The translations under genes were made by a program, and so were the position numbers. This document shows positions 12,697-24,013 of a stretch of 64,000 nucleotides of DNA, one piece after another. The stretch's first letter is position 1; each line of letters begins with the position of its first letter. The DNA lies in NCBI GenBank assembly GCA_963931865.1, contig OZ007518.1, positions 8,918,361-8,982,360 of the forward strand. The letters run 5' to 3'. This stretch comes from Axinella damicornis. Its lineage: Eukaryota > Porifera > Demospongiae > Axinellida > Axinellidae. The notes beneath the pieces were generated by a model, which was not told where the DNA came from, did no database searches, and saw only the letters and a program-made list of their open reading frames with translations.

Positions 12697-14412
12697 GTGA
12701 GCTCAGTTTCTCATGTTTTCAGAAGTTAAAATGTGGATGCTTGTAGTTACGTGAATATCCTGAAACCTATCCGTATATGGTGCACTTATGCCTTGTCAAC
12801 CATAATTAACAAAGTACACAATGTAATATTAACTGCAAATGAGCCTGGAGAATTCCCATAAGCACATTAAGGTTTAATATCAGACGTTAACGCTTTGTAC
12901 ATGCTCTTCTCCTTCCTTAAACTGTTTGCAGTAGTAAGTAATGAGTTTATTTAATGGATGTCTTGCGCTATACAGATCCGTGAGATTTCTCAGCAGTGTC
13001 GGGTGACCATCCCTGGGATGAGAGGGAGGAGGCAGGACGATGATAACGGTGACGATGACGATGACGACATCCCTGATCTTCCTGATGAGATTGAAGTTGA
13101 CCTCGGTGAATTGAGGGGAGGACCCTTCAATTATGGTGAGATGATCATGATATATTGACAATCATGATGCATAACCTCCTGCAGTTATCTATACAACTGT
13201 AGGAAGCACATCAGCAGTGTTAGTGGAATGTCAGAATATGTGCATCATGCTAAAATGTATGCCAGCAGAATATATATAGCTACACTCATTTCTGTAGCTG
13301 GTAAACTGTGTAGTTATATCCCCCCCATCCACCCTCCCCTCCAACTCACACACACACACAAGATTAATATACAAACACACAATGTCATACATACACATAC
13401 ATTATACTTACACACACAGTGTCATACATACATTACACAATGTCATACATGTACATATTACATAAATACATACAATACATAATACTTACATACACACACT
13501 CATACAGGCCGTTTTGGACCTCACATTTGTCGCTACCTGGTGAACACGGCTCCCTCAAACTGCTGGGATGGTGTTAGAGAGAGGGAAGAAGACATTGAGG
13601 AGTACACCAATGATGATATTGAGGGGCAAGGTGTGTGTGTGTGTTTGTGTGTGTCTAAGTTGATGGTTATAATTATGTCCCTCAGGCATACAATACATTA
13701 TAATCATGGAACTGATTACAATAGCTAATTATGGCCTGGCCTACCGTAGCCTCGTTCCCAGGCCGTTTCTCCCTCCCAAAACGGCCTGGGAACGAGGCTA
13801 GGCCTTCCGTGGTTGTACATTATCATTTTGGGGTCTAGCCACAAAAAGTGATGCACAAGTATTTCACAGTACTTTTTCACTCATTACGTCACTGTGAAAA
13901 TTCCGCCCAGTAATAACTTACCAGTGACATGATGGATGACAAGGTTAGCGATCAAGTTGTGTATGTGCAGCTACTAATGACAAATGGGAAGCAGCTGTCG
14001 GGGAAGAGCCATCATGTGCGTGTGAGCCCAGGTAGGAATGCGAAGGACAGACAAGCTGCTTTAAATATACTTTGCACGTTTGATAATCGCAGTCTTACTT
14101 CTCCCGCGAATACCATGAAAATTTCCCCACTACAAATTATTAACGTCCATTATGGTATTGTTTCCTGCAGATGAGAACCCTGCGATCGAGCTGGATGAGA
14201 CTGTTCTCACACAGCAGGCTAACTCCCTGGGTATGCCTGTGAACACCATTCTTGAGTCACCGGACCTCTCTGGAATCTCTCCCGACGGTCTGGTGGTCCC
14301 TGGAGGGGAAGCCATTGGCACTGGAGGGGAGAGTGGGAGTGGAGCAGGGAAGATGGTGGCAACCCTCGGGGTGGTGCTGCTGGTAGCTGCGCTGGCTGTG
14401 GAGCTTCAGTAA
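12029..14412 (+). CDS. Glypican-like GPI-anchored proteoglycan core protein (5' exons not found)
   Basis: Glypicans are heparan-sulfate proteoglycans on a GPI anchor that tune Wnt, Hedgehog and FGF signalling at the cell surface. Proposed exons: 12029-12696, 12976-13135, 13508-13630, about 13926-14031 (start unresolved) and 14171-14412, with stop TAA at 14410. The first visible exon holds the signature cysteine block NYCGRCVQRTPPLCRNICG followed by RGC, matching the family pattern CxxC...CxxxC...GC. The third exon has NCWDG, equivalent to the glypican CWNG motif. The last exon carries Ser-Gly sites in acidic context (ESGSG, a glycosaminoglycan attachment candidate) and ends in a hydrophobic tail, MVATLGVVLLVAALAVELQ, typical of a GPI signal. 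Odd points are the acidic runs GEDDDEDDEDEE and DDDNGDDDDDD. The signal peptide and N-terminal cysteine exons are missing; they may lie between 10958 and 12029 or left of the satellite. Confidence 0.82.
13321..13505. repeat. CA/TA-rich simple sequence in a glypican intron
   Basis: Imperfect acacac and catacat runs fill most of the intron between the glypican exons ending 13135 and starting 13508. No coding signal. Confidence 0.8.
13747..13800. mobile_element. TAGYCTCG palindromic mini-element, 54 bp
   Basis: Starts tagcctcgttcccaggccgt and ends with its reverse complement. Flanks ggcctaccg and ggccttccg form a 9-bp target-site duplication with one mismatch. It lies in a glypican intron. Confidence 0.8.
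14171..14412 (+). CDS. Glypican last exon: GAG attachment site and GPI signal
   Basis: The acceptor is tttcctgcag and the exon enters in phase 1, giving DENPAIELDE. About 80 residues: a Gly/Ser-rich linker with ESGSGAGK, where ser-gly next to glutamate is a likely glycosaminoglycan site, then about 19 hydrophobic residues up to the stop, consistent with GPI transamidase processing near the SGAG residues. Confidence 0.8.
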
Positions 14413-15396
14413 TCCATATAACAGTGACTTTGACTCTGCGTGATGAATTCATTGGTAGCTATTTATTATGACTTCTGCAAGCCTGCCAGTAAGGTGTTAG
14501 TTCGGGCAGAGTGTTGCCTGACAAATTATTACACAACTGTAGTTATAATATTACTAGATGCAAAACGTTTATCAGAAAAATTCTCAGAGGATTTAGTGAT
14601 GGCATGACATAATATTATTCCACCTCTCAAAAAAGCTAAGAAACAAGCCATTAACCAGCCTCATTCCCATCCCAGTATAGAATTTAGGGATGGGATGGGA
14701 CTGAGGCTGGTCATCCCAGTCCTACTGCCTAGAGCAGGTGCACTACACAGTAATTATTAAGATGAGAAAGGTACCCCTGCATGTTCCAATCTCTCGCCAC
14801 AAAATGGAGGATTAGTTCAGTGGTTGGTCAGAGGAGGGAGGACATGACATCACAAAATCATGTGGCTCAGGTTATCATTAATAATCAATGCTAGCATTCT
14901 TGAATGCGTACGAACTGTAGACTCAGTCATAACAGTGGACTAAGCCAATTAAGGTGCTTGATCTGTAAATGCTCTACTGAGTGCCACGTGAGGTCTTGCA
15001 CACCTGCTCGATCCATGTGTTCTGACCATGCTAATTAAGTCCCCACCCCAATACTCCTGAACCAGGAGCCCAGAACCACAAAGGGGACAAAGCTATCAGC
15101 TAGGAGCTTACCACCTAATGTAGCCAGTGGGGGATGAATGTTGTCTAAACCAAGCAGCACCAGAGGAAGGAGAACACACCCACACGACCATGTGATGCTC
15201 TCAAATCAGTGAACTCTTAAGTGATGTAGGCTGTGCACTATCATCGGGAAGTCGATTTAGTTGGGGCACCCTCAGAGATAGCTACTTGCAGTCGGGCGGT
15301 AGCGTAGATAATATAGCTAGTCCCTATACTATCTATGGCGGTAGTAAGGGAAGTTTTCCGGGTTTGGTCGCCACTGGAAATATAGCTAGCAGGGTC
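14413..15396. other. Intergenic region after the glypican gene
   Basis: No coding exon recognised. A palindrome at about 14655-14712 (accagcctcattcccatccc with a diverged inverted copy) is probably another mini-element; a related half-copy lies at 47873-47897. The rest is unique-looking, AT-moderate sequence. Confidence 0.5.
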
Positions 15397-15507
15397 TAGT
15401 CTCGTGGGCCAGCCTCTCGCCACACCCACTACCATAGTGGGTGTGACGAGAGGCTGGCCCGCCCGCAAGACATGGTAGTGGGTGTGGCGGGCTAGCCCGC
15501 GAGACTA
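15397..15507. mobile_element. TAGYCTCG foldback element, 111 bp
   Basis: Begins tagtctcgtgggccagcc and ends gggctagcccgcgagacta. Exact 9-bp duplication agcagggtc at 15388-15396 and 15508-15516. Internal inverted sub-repeats share gtgggtgtg. Confidence 0.88.
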
Positions 15508-15707
15508 AGCAGGGTCACGTGCATATTAAGTATGACTTTCTCTAAGACAATATTCAATTACTCTCACCTAGTACCTGCTATGGAGGTGGTAGGGGGGCTT
15601 GCAGTTGGTTCAGCGGAGGGAGGGAGGGAGGGGGCTGGCAGTTGGGGTAGGCAGGGTTCAGTGGAGGGAGGTTCTAAAGGTACTCCCCCATTGAGGAGGG
15701 TAATTGT

Positions 15708-15749
15708 TAGCCTCGGTCCCAGACAGGCTCTCTCCAGGGAAAGAGGCTA
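15708..15749. mobile_element. TAGYCTCG mini-element, 42 bp
   Basis: Begins tagcctcggtcccagac and ends gaaagaggcta. Exact 9-bp target-site duplication ggtaattgt at 15699-15707 and 15750-15758. Confidence 0.85.
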
Positions 15750-16247
15750 GGTAATTGTGTCCTGAGGGGGGTAAAAGGGCATTTTAATGATGTCTGGAGG
15801 GGCCAAACCAGATGTTAACTATGTCCTGCAGGGTAATAAGCAAAATTACTCCTCAATAGGGGTGTAGCTACACCTATTAAAATTTATATGCCGCCTTCAG
15901 GCTATCATGTATCTGGAATAGCCCATAGATAGTCGTCTACTCTCCCTGCAGGGCAATGGTGACATCAGACTAGCCACCGCATGCACTCGCTGCTGCTGTC
16001 GAGTCGTCATGGTCGTTGTGGCTTGCACTGCAGATTGGCGCGCGCGCGCACAGTCTAGTCCGCCGAACTAGACCTAGACGTAGACGTAGTCGTATACAGA
16101 CAATGCAGATTATTGTAATATTCTGTACGAGTAATTAGAGCGCTAGAAATGATATCCGGTGCCGCTTGCATTTTAGGTGGGAGGGGTTGCAGATCAGCAG
16201 GTATCGTCTTCTCCCCCTCCCTGTAACTAGACTGTGGTTCTTTTCGA

Positions 16248-16812
16248 ATGGCGATGCAACGATTGGTTGACATCGAGGTTGACCCAGAGTTCAACATCCA
16301 CACCAGCTACCATAGCGATTTCTTTCTCCTGAAAACAAGGGTGACGGTGAATGGAGAGAACACGCGAATCAAGTCCGTCAAGGCAGGCAGTTATGAGGAG
16401 CCGACCCTCGTTTATGGAAGTACCATTAGCGCAAAGCTATGGTTGATCACAAACACTATCTCACCTATTCTGCACAAGTTTGGGGTCTATCATATGGACA
16501 CATTCTATTACGAGCAGTCCCCACTTTTTCACGTTGTCTTCAGCTCTGAGTCGTGTCTGACGAAGTTTCTCCATGAGATGGAGATGATCAAATATGCCAT
16601 GCAGGTGGCACTTTTGACCGTACTTTTGGAATCAGATTCATCCCGCAACTTGGTTGTCGTGGTCCATCCAGAGCTGTTTCTTGTTTCCCCTAATCGGTCA
16701 AAAACAAAAGGAGCAGACCTCCACCTCCTAAACGCAGGGAACTCGTCCACCTTTCTAGCCCACTGGAAAAACAGCGAGTTGTTTGATTTTGGATCCCTGT
16801 ACCAGGAAGTAG
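16248..16812 (+). CDS. Unrecognised first exon (188 residues), possible N-terminus of gene A
   Basis: Opens with MAMQRLVDIEVDPEFNIHTS and stays open for 565 bp to a consensus donor, ag|gtacgt, leaving phase 1. The protein has regular hydrophobic/charged alternation typical of a folded domain (for example FHVVFSSESCLTKFLHEMEM and LVVVVHPELFLVSP). No motif was recognised and no signal peptide is visible. The downstream Ig exons of gene A (first at 22032) need a donor in phase 1, and no other such first exon was found between 18.6 and 22.0 kb, so splicing to gene A is possible. A separate gene is equally possible. Confidence 0.5.
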
Positions 16813-17057
16813 GTACGTATGCAAGTATCAGGTTATTGAAGTGCTAGATCTATTATTTGGGGAAGTGAAGGGGATGAACTTGTGTTGTCCAGAGTATAAA
16901 ATATTGTGGTACGTATATAGTCTCGTGCCTAAACCCTCTCAGAAGGAAGGAGAAGGGTCTGGTGAATATAGTACAACTTCACACTATGTGCTAGCACACC
17001 TGAGGTTTCACAAATGAACAGAAACCAGCCGGTGTTAAGTAGGTGCGTGCGTCATCA

Positions 17058-17207
17058 TGGCCATGAACAGTTTTAGCGATGACATTCAGCAATGGCTACT
17101 GCATGCTATATCTGCCGATGCGAAGTATTCGACAGTGAAAACTGGGACAAGAACCTCTGAATGCGCTACTGCTGCTTTTGACGGCCTGTGTCAAGAGCTT
17201 GCATAAC
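17058..17207 (+). other. Short open frame of uncertain status (49 codons)
   Basis: ATG at 17058 reads MAMNSFSDDIQQWLLHAISA and onwards to TAA at 17205. It starts with MAM like the exons at 16248 and 46722, but no homology or splice context was recognised. It may be chance. Confidence 0.15.
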
Positions 17208-17475
17208 CCAGAACGCTTCAAGTCTGGGACTTGCTAGATCAGAGACATCTTGTGTTTGCAAGGTTATTGTGCTCCACTGGAACTACACAAAGAAATTGAA
17301 TGTCACTTTCGGGTTAGCCCCACCCCTCTTGCGTCCAATGATATCATTTCCGGCCACGCCCAAACAATCTATTCTGCAATATGGCTTCTTTAGCAAACCC
17401 GCTAGGCAATGACAAATGCTAGAATACGGCAACTTAAAACCCTATGAACCTCCGTGATTTCTTAACAGCATGGAG

Positions 17476-18582
17476 CAGTGGCGTAGCCAGGATTATTGAA
17501 TTGGTAGGGCACTGTGTATGTACGCTGTCGAAGGCAGTGCATAGAGGCGCGGAGCGCCGATCAGTCCGCGCGAAGCGCGGCAAAAAATTTTCACGTTAAC
17601 TTTTCAGTTATCAGGATGGGTTCTCGTGGCACCTTCGTGCTTTGCACTTCAAGTTCAATATGTACGAGGATCGATGCTGCAGAGAGACGTTTTGTCCGGT
17701 GAAGGGGGGCCTGAACCGGAGCACCTGTAGTCGCAATATCAGCTGGTGGACCGCTAGCTGGGCCGGGACGAGTCGCTCCGGATGTCTCTTCACAACTGAC
17801 ACAAGGTTTTTTTTTAATGGCTGCTCATCATCATCTGACTGCATGATTATCATCAGTACCAGACTCACTGTTACTCTTGCTGCATTCGAATACCGTCAGT
17901 TGCCTCAATTGCCATCGACATACTAGTACTACTAGCTATATCCTATGGCCTACGCTCATGTTACACTCCTGGTATAGGAAAAATTGTGCCGCGTAATCAT
18001 GTAATGTAATCTAAACTAAATAACCTTTGACTACCTTAGCAATGGCCTACAAAGATTCTGACTACACCGTCGTGATCACTATCATGCAGTGACCCAAGCG
18101 TACAATTTTGGTTCTGAAACTCATCTTGGTGGTGGAGATACAAGGGCTTTTGTCTCGCCGTGGCCGCCATTGCTCGAGCTCTCTCTCCGACTTCCGGTGG
18201 CAGTACGGTTCTTAGCAAAGGCACACGAAGATTCTGACCACACGGCCGTGATCGCTGTCGTTCACTGACGCTTACATGCCAAAACTCACCGTGCTGGCAA
18301 AGTTGTAAGTGCTGTAGTAACTTCGTGTCTTCCCCGTGGCCGCCATTGCTAGCGATCGACAGAGCGTGGTTGCCACGTGGCATGTGCGTTAATTGGAACT
18401 AACTGCGATACTTAGCTTTCGCTACGGCGAGTCACAGCTGGCGTTGCAATGGCTACCAGGAGTGCGGTTGCCCCTCGTAATAATAATAATTATATTAACC
18501 TTTCGGAATGTTTATTGCCCGGGCCCAGAACCGAGTTGCCCGGGCCCGTGCCCGGGCAGGCCCGGGTGTGGCTACGCCACTG
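17476..18582. mobile_element. Non-autonomous hAT-type element, 1107 bp, complete with 8-bp target duplication
   Basis: Starts cagtggcgtagccagg and ends tggctacgccactg, terminal inverted repeats typical of hAT transposons. It is flanked by an exact 8-bp duplication, gcatggag, at 17468-17475 and 18583-18590. No transposase frame is present. Internally it holds two diverged copies of a roughly 180-bp segment (around 18040-18180 and 18215-18360, sharing agattctgac and gtggccgccattgct) and a GGGCCC-rich palindromic stretch at 18519-18566. The part at 17499-17660 matches, in inverse orientation, 34250-34420. Confidence 0.9.
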
Positions 18583-18590
18583 GCATGGAG

Positions 18591-20251
18591 AGCTGGAAGC
18601 CTGCTACATTTTAAGCCTAGCGATTGTTGATAGCTGGTGTAGGTAGAGCTGAGTAGGGCAGCACTACTCAGATGAACTTACCTCTAGATCACTCCAGCAA
18701 CGATCAATCAACAATCGCTAGGGTGAATAGCTTTATCTACTCGGTAGGCATACGATGGGCCACACTAGAGCCATCAGAACCCTGATTTACGTTGCCGTAT
18801 AACGCACCGACTCCGCAGTGGTAGATCTGTGCGGCCATTCTCTGCAACTGGGCGTGGGAGGAGCACTCATCATGTGACATGCAGTCCAAAACACGTGCAT
18901 ACAATCTCATCAGTTAAACTGTGCACACGAACAACAGCACAGTAGTGGACTTTTGTAGCAATACTGCCAATAGCGGTCTGTGCTTCACTCTGTCCGACTT
19001 GTACAAAAGCGCTAGCCTCGTTCCCAGGCCCCATCCAGCTTTTCGTCTCAATTTTTGTTCGCACGTGGGAGAGCCTGGGAACGAGGCTACAAAAGCGCTG
19101 CAAATTGTACTGTACTGATTTGCCATGCAACCATATATGCAGGTGACTATCACAACATTTGGCCAACGCCTACTTGTAAATAATTCTATTACGGTCTATG
19201 AATAATTTTATTGTGGTTACTATACGAGAGGTAGGCCTTGGCATATAATGCTCAACTTTTATAGAATAATGCTTTGCAGCACTGCTCATTTAGTTAGCCA
19301 ATTATGCTCTGATTTAAGAGGAAAATGCTCATGAAAATGCTCATGATATTGCGGAATGACTTGCCCCTGAGTAGCTGAGCCAGGTAATTTTGGGCAGAAA
19401 TCTGACTAGGCTCATTCCCAGGTGCCCGAAAGGTGGAGAGGAGCATACATTTCGTCAAGATATGTTATGTCAGCTGAAACAACACGGACAAATGTTCGTA
19501 CCGAGCCCTCACCAAGTCTGTCAGGTAACATGTGATTGAAAAAATGATTAAAAGATGCTGGATTATGCTCAAATAATGCTCAGTGCTCACAACTATGCAT
19601 AATGCTCGTTTTAGTGCTAGCCTTATATGCCAAGGCCTAACGAGAGGTGTGCGCAGCCAAGCAAAGTCCCATCTGGCTCAAGGGACCTCATGCTTTATAG
19701 TTGACATTCGAGTGACGTCCGCTTCAGCGACCAGCACCGCTAGGAAGAGAAGTGCGTGTAGAGACCCGTGGTTGTTCGCACTGACAGCGATGCGAGCATC
19801 GTCCCAACAGCAACAAGATCCCTGGCGTTTATAAAGCCCAAGACAAACGATGTACCGACAAAGAAATTCTAGCTAAGTACATGTAAGTAGCTTGTACTTG
19901 CTGATTCACTTGTCTGCGTGGAAATTTGTGGGTGTGAGTAGCGCGTGACACGTACCCAATCAGATTGATACCACCGAAATTCCGTGGTGCTCAAAAATGT
20001 TGTACTATATTCACCAGACCATCCTTCCGTGCGTATTGAGGGTCTGGGAACGAGACTAGTACATGTACGTATACTGTACTGAGTGAGTGTGCAAATTCTG
20101 CTGTAGCAGTGACTAATGTAGTAGTAGTAGTATACATGCAGTTCCAAATACAACACCTCCTTTTCACTGCATGTGAATTGTATCACATAACCATCTTTCA
20201 GACTGTTCCTTCAGGAATGGTGAATTAATGCATGTGACTGGCATTTTAAGG
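18591..20251. other. Intergenic region, repeat remnants only
   Basis: No credible exon seen. Contains the mini-element at 19013 and a right-hand element end (gggaacgagacta) at about 20047-20059 followed by gtacatgta; gtacatgta also occurs at 19878-19886, so a degenerate element of about 170 bp may span 19887-20059. Confidence 0.4.
19013..19089. mobile_element. TAGYCTCG mini-element, 77 bp
   Basis: Begins tagcctcgttcccaggcccc and ends agcctgggaacgaggcta. Exact 9-bp target duplication caaaagcgc at 19004-19012 and 19090-19098. Confidence 0.9.
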
Positions 20252-20639
20252 TGCGTCTTTATTCACTGGACTGGTGGACTGGACTGGAGTGGAATGGACT
20301 GGACTGGACTGGAATGGACTGGACTGGACTGGACTGGAATGGACTGGACTCACCCAAAATACTTTTCAGTGTAGGACAGAAGCTAAGCATACTTATTCAT
20401 TCACTAAAGTTGCTTGCACAGCCTGCTTTTGTGTCTTCCTTGAGTCGGTAGAGGTCAAAGGTCATGTGCATATTTAATGAGCTTCAATGAAAAGATTAGA
20501 AGAGCAACAAATTTTATTTACTGCAGAAATCGAACTCCAGCATTTTGATGAAAATAGATCCTCTAATATCCACGACTGACTGAAGCTCTTTGCAGAATCT
20601 TGGGTGAGTCCAGTCCAGTCCAGTGAATAAAGGCGCCCC
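20252..20639. mobile_element. Inverted-repeat element with GGACT pentamer arrays, 388 bp
   Basis: The left end carries tctttattcactggactgg, then tandem ggact/ggaat pentamers to about 20350. The right end carries the inverse, ccagtccagtgaataaag. The 9-bp sequence attttaagg flanks both sides (20243-20251 and 20640-20648). No transposase. Confidence 0.85.
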
Positions 20640-20648
20640 ATTTTAAGG

Positions 20649-21802
20649 ACTAATAACTTCATACATGTAGTTTGTCCTGTTAAACCCTACTGACTACACT
20701 CTCAGCATGCTGTAGAGTTATTAAACACCATCTTGTGAGGGTGGCTGGTGGAGTATTGGTTCACACTAGCTTGATCAAGAGGTCTGAATCCCATCACGCC
20801 ATAGATGTTTCTGACCAGTGATTTTACTCAGCTCTGTCTACCAAATGAGGAGGTGTTTGTACTATGTGCTAAAAACCACTAGTGTATGGACCTAACCACC
20901 GTCAGAGAAATGTGGATCCTGGGGGACCTATATACGCTTTACCTTCTTCAGCCCCTCATGCACTAGCCATAATTATGGTAAACCCCATAGTGTGATAGAT
21001 AAAATTGTGACGATGTCACAGAAGCCCGAGGCATCTTTTTTCCACATACTTTGTGGTAGAGACATTAGGACTATGGGCCTCCAGCAGCCTGCAAGTCATT
21101 CAGACCAATGCTTCAACGGCAACCACCCTCAATGGCATGACCGTGGACTAGCTGTGAGAATCTCCTCCAACTCGGCTCTGGACCTTCAATGCACAAATTA
21201 ATGCTTCACACCAGGCTAGGACTAGACATTGAGGGATAGGATGTTCCTATATTATCTGTTTGTTATCGTTTGGTTGGTTTGTTTGGAGTTGTTGTTTCAT
21301 TTAGTGGTACTGTTATATGCTGAGCTACTTTGTGTGGTGTATATATGTGCATGCGTTTTGTAATTGGGTTGTACTGTTCTCTAGTATTGATTATGTATTG
21401 TTGCCATTGTAGACACTTAATTGCTTACAGTCTTACATTAAGTTACATAAGTGAAATGTATGAATACACACATTTCAATGAATGTCCAATTGAGTTCTAA
21501 TTACCTGTATGAATTTGTGTATGGTTATAAACATTTTTGTGACCTGGCTCCCTCTGTTGTTGAATTACTAACTTTGCATCACATGTAAGGTTTGGATTGG
21601 GTATATATGTCACATGTGATGATGTACAATGTGTGGACTTCATACACACATTACCTGGCAGATTATCTCCAGCTATGAAGATGGTATTGTTGTTGTTGGA
21701 GTAAATAATTCTTCTGTGAATTCTGTCCCCAGGACACCCTTTAATAGTAGAGGTGGAGGCAGGGAGGTGGGGTGGGAAAGAGTGGGTTTAGTCAAGGCAT
21801 AA

Positions 21803-21834
<32 letters not shown>

Positions 21835-22031
21835 ATATGCACACATGGCAAACGTGTAGCAAGGACACTATACTCCCATGGCATGTGAAGTTAGTTACAT
21901 TCATATTCACTGGCTATATGAATACATGCTGGTGTAACAACATTTCTTTCCACTGCAGCAAAATTTAGAACCCACAATCATATCATGGTAGCTAACGATT
22001 GTATGAAGCATCTTTCTATTTCTGCAAACAG
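20649..22031. other. Region upstream of the Ig cluster
   Basis: No exon supported. Contains a run of 31 C at 21804-21834, an assembly-fragile homopolymer. AT-rich elsewhere. If gene A has another first exon it is not recognisable here. Confidence 0.4.
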
Positions 22032-24013
22032 CTGATCCTCCCCAAGTTACCACTCATCCAAAATGGTTAAAGGACGCTGTTCCAGGTCAACCTGCTACAT
22101 TCAATGTTTGTGCCACTGGAACAGAGCCACTCAACTACCAATGGCAGTGGAAGCCAGCGCAGGGGGGAAGTGAGGAGTGGAAGTTCTGTGACATGGAGGG
22201 CTCCGATGGCACTACGTTAACAATTCCCAGTGTTCAGAAGTTGAATGAAGGAAGCTACCAATGTGTTATCAGCAACTGCGCTGGTAGCCAGACTTCCGAA
22301 GCAGCAAAGCTTAGAATTGGTACAAATGCATGGAGATATCATGTATGAAGCATTTCAGCAGCATTCTGTATGAACTGGTTGTATTTCTACATGCAGCTGA
22401 TCCTCCCCGAGTTACCGCTCATCCAGAAGGGTTAAAGGATGCTGTTCCAGGCCAACCTGTTACATTCACTGTCCGTGCCACTGGAACAGAGCCAATCAAC
22501 TACCAGTGGCGGTGGAAGCCAGCTGGAGATGAGCAGGGGGGAAGTGAGGAGTGGCAGCTGTGTGACATGGAGAGCTCCGACGGCACTACACTAACAATTC
22601 CCAGTGTTCAGAAGTTGAATGAAGGAAGCTACCAATGTGTTATCAGCAACTGCGCTGGTAGCCAGACTTCCGAAGCAGCAAAGCTTAGAATTGGTACAAA
22701 TGCATGGAGATATCATGTATGAAGCATTTCAGCAGCATTCTGTATGAACTGGTTGTATTTCTACATGCAGCTGATCCACCCCGAGTCACCACCCACCCAA
22801 TGGGAGTAAAGGATGCTGTTACAGGCCAACCCATTACATTCACTGTCCATGTCACTGGTACAGAGCCTATGAACTACCAATGGCGGTGGAAGGCAGGTGG
22901 AGAGGAGGGGGGAACTGAGGAGTGCCAGTTCTGTGACATGGAGAGCTCTGATGGCACCACATTAAGAATCCCCAACGTTCAGAAGTTGAATGAAGGAAGC
23001 TACCAATGTAGTATCAGCAACTGTGCTGGTATTCAGGTTTCAACTGAAGCAAAACTTAGTGTTGGTAAGGTTCACATATCATTTGTAATTCTTTGAAGCA
23101 TCTCAGCAGCATTCTACTTTCTATCCCTACTTGCAGCTGATCGTCCGAGAGTTACCTCTCATCCAAAAGGGTTAAAGGATACCGTTCCAGGCCAACCTGC
23201 TATATTCACCATCCAGGCTGAGGGAACAGAACCTCTGAACTATGAATGGCAGCACAAGCCAAGAGGTGGGAGTGAGGCGTGGAAAGTGGTGTGTGATGTG
23301 GAGAGGTTTCCAGGAGCAGACAGCTCCACACTAACCATCCCTAGTGTTCAAATGTCGAATGAAGGGAGCTACCACTGCACTGTCAGCAACTGTGCTGGCA
23401 GTGAGACCTCAGACTCGGCAACACTCACCCTGGGTGAGTTACAATTTCATGTGGATGTTAATGAGCATGGTAGTAGCTATGCTGACAACGTAGTAGTTCC
23501 TACAATAGCAACTAGCTATTCTACACTCTAGTTAGTGAGTAGACAGTTACCTTAAATAACTTTAACTCTATCTCGTAATCTGCAGGATAGACCACAAACT
23601 CTTCAGTCTGAACAGCTATAGAGAAATAGTTTTTCTCAACAACTATTGCTATGGCATACTGTAGGGTTTATGTATCTTTCACACGTATTGTGACAATTCA
23701 TATTCTCTAGCTGAACCTCCAAAGATCACCACTCATTCAAAGGAGTTAGAGGACCCCGTTCCTGGCAAACCTGTATCATTCACTGTCTATGCAACTGGAG
23801 CAGAGCCCCTGAGCTATCAGTGGCAGTGGAAGCCAGCTGGGAAGGAGGACGAGAGTGAGTGGCAGAACCTTTCCAGTGGTGGTTCTGTTAAGGGTACAGA
23901 CACGCCCACAGTGACATTTTCTAGCAGCAAGTCTTGCAGTGAAGGGCTGTATCGATGCACAGTCACTAACTGTGCTGGAGCAGTACTATCAGAATGTGCA
24001 GAATGTGTTATTG
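22032..24013 (+). CDS. Gene A Ig exons 1-5
   Basis: Five exons of 288-303 bp, each one Ig domain: 22032-22319, 22397-22693, 22771-23064, 23137-23433, 23711-24013. Each begins ADPP, AEPP or similar, has GxxxTFTVxATGTEPLxYxWxWK for strands B-C, and ends LNEGSYxCxISNCAG plus an A/G-strand sequence. The C-strand Trp and F-strand Cys are kept; the usual B-strand Cys is Val. Extra cysteines occur at xxCDME and SNC. Exons 1-3 and their introns are nearly identical, which indicates recent tandem exon duplication (for example the repeated intron start tacaaatgcatggagatatc). Confidence 0.85.
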
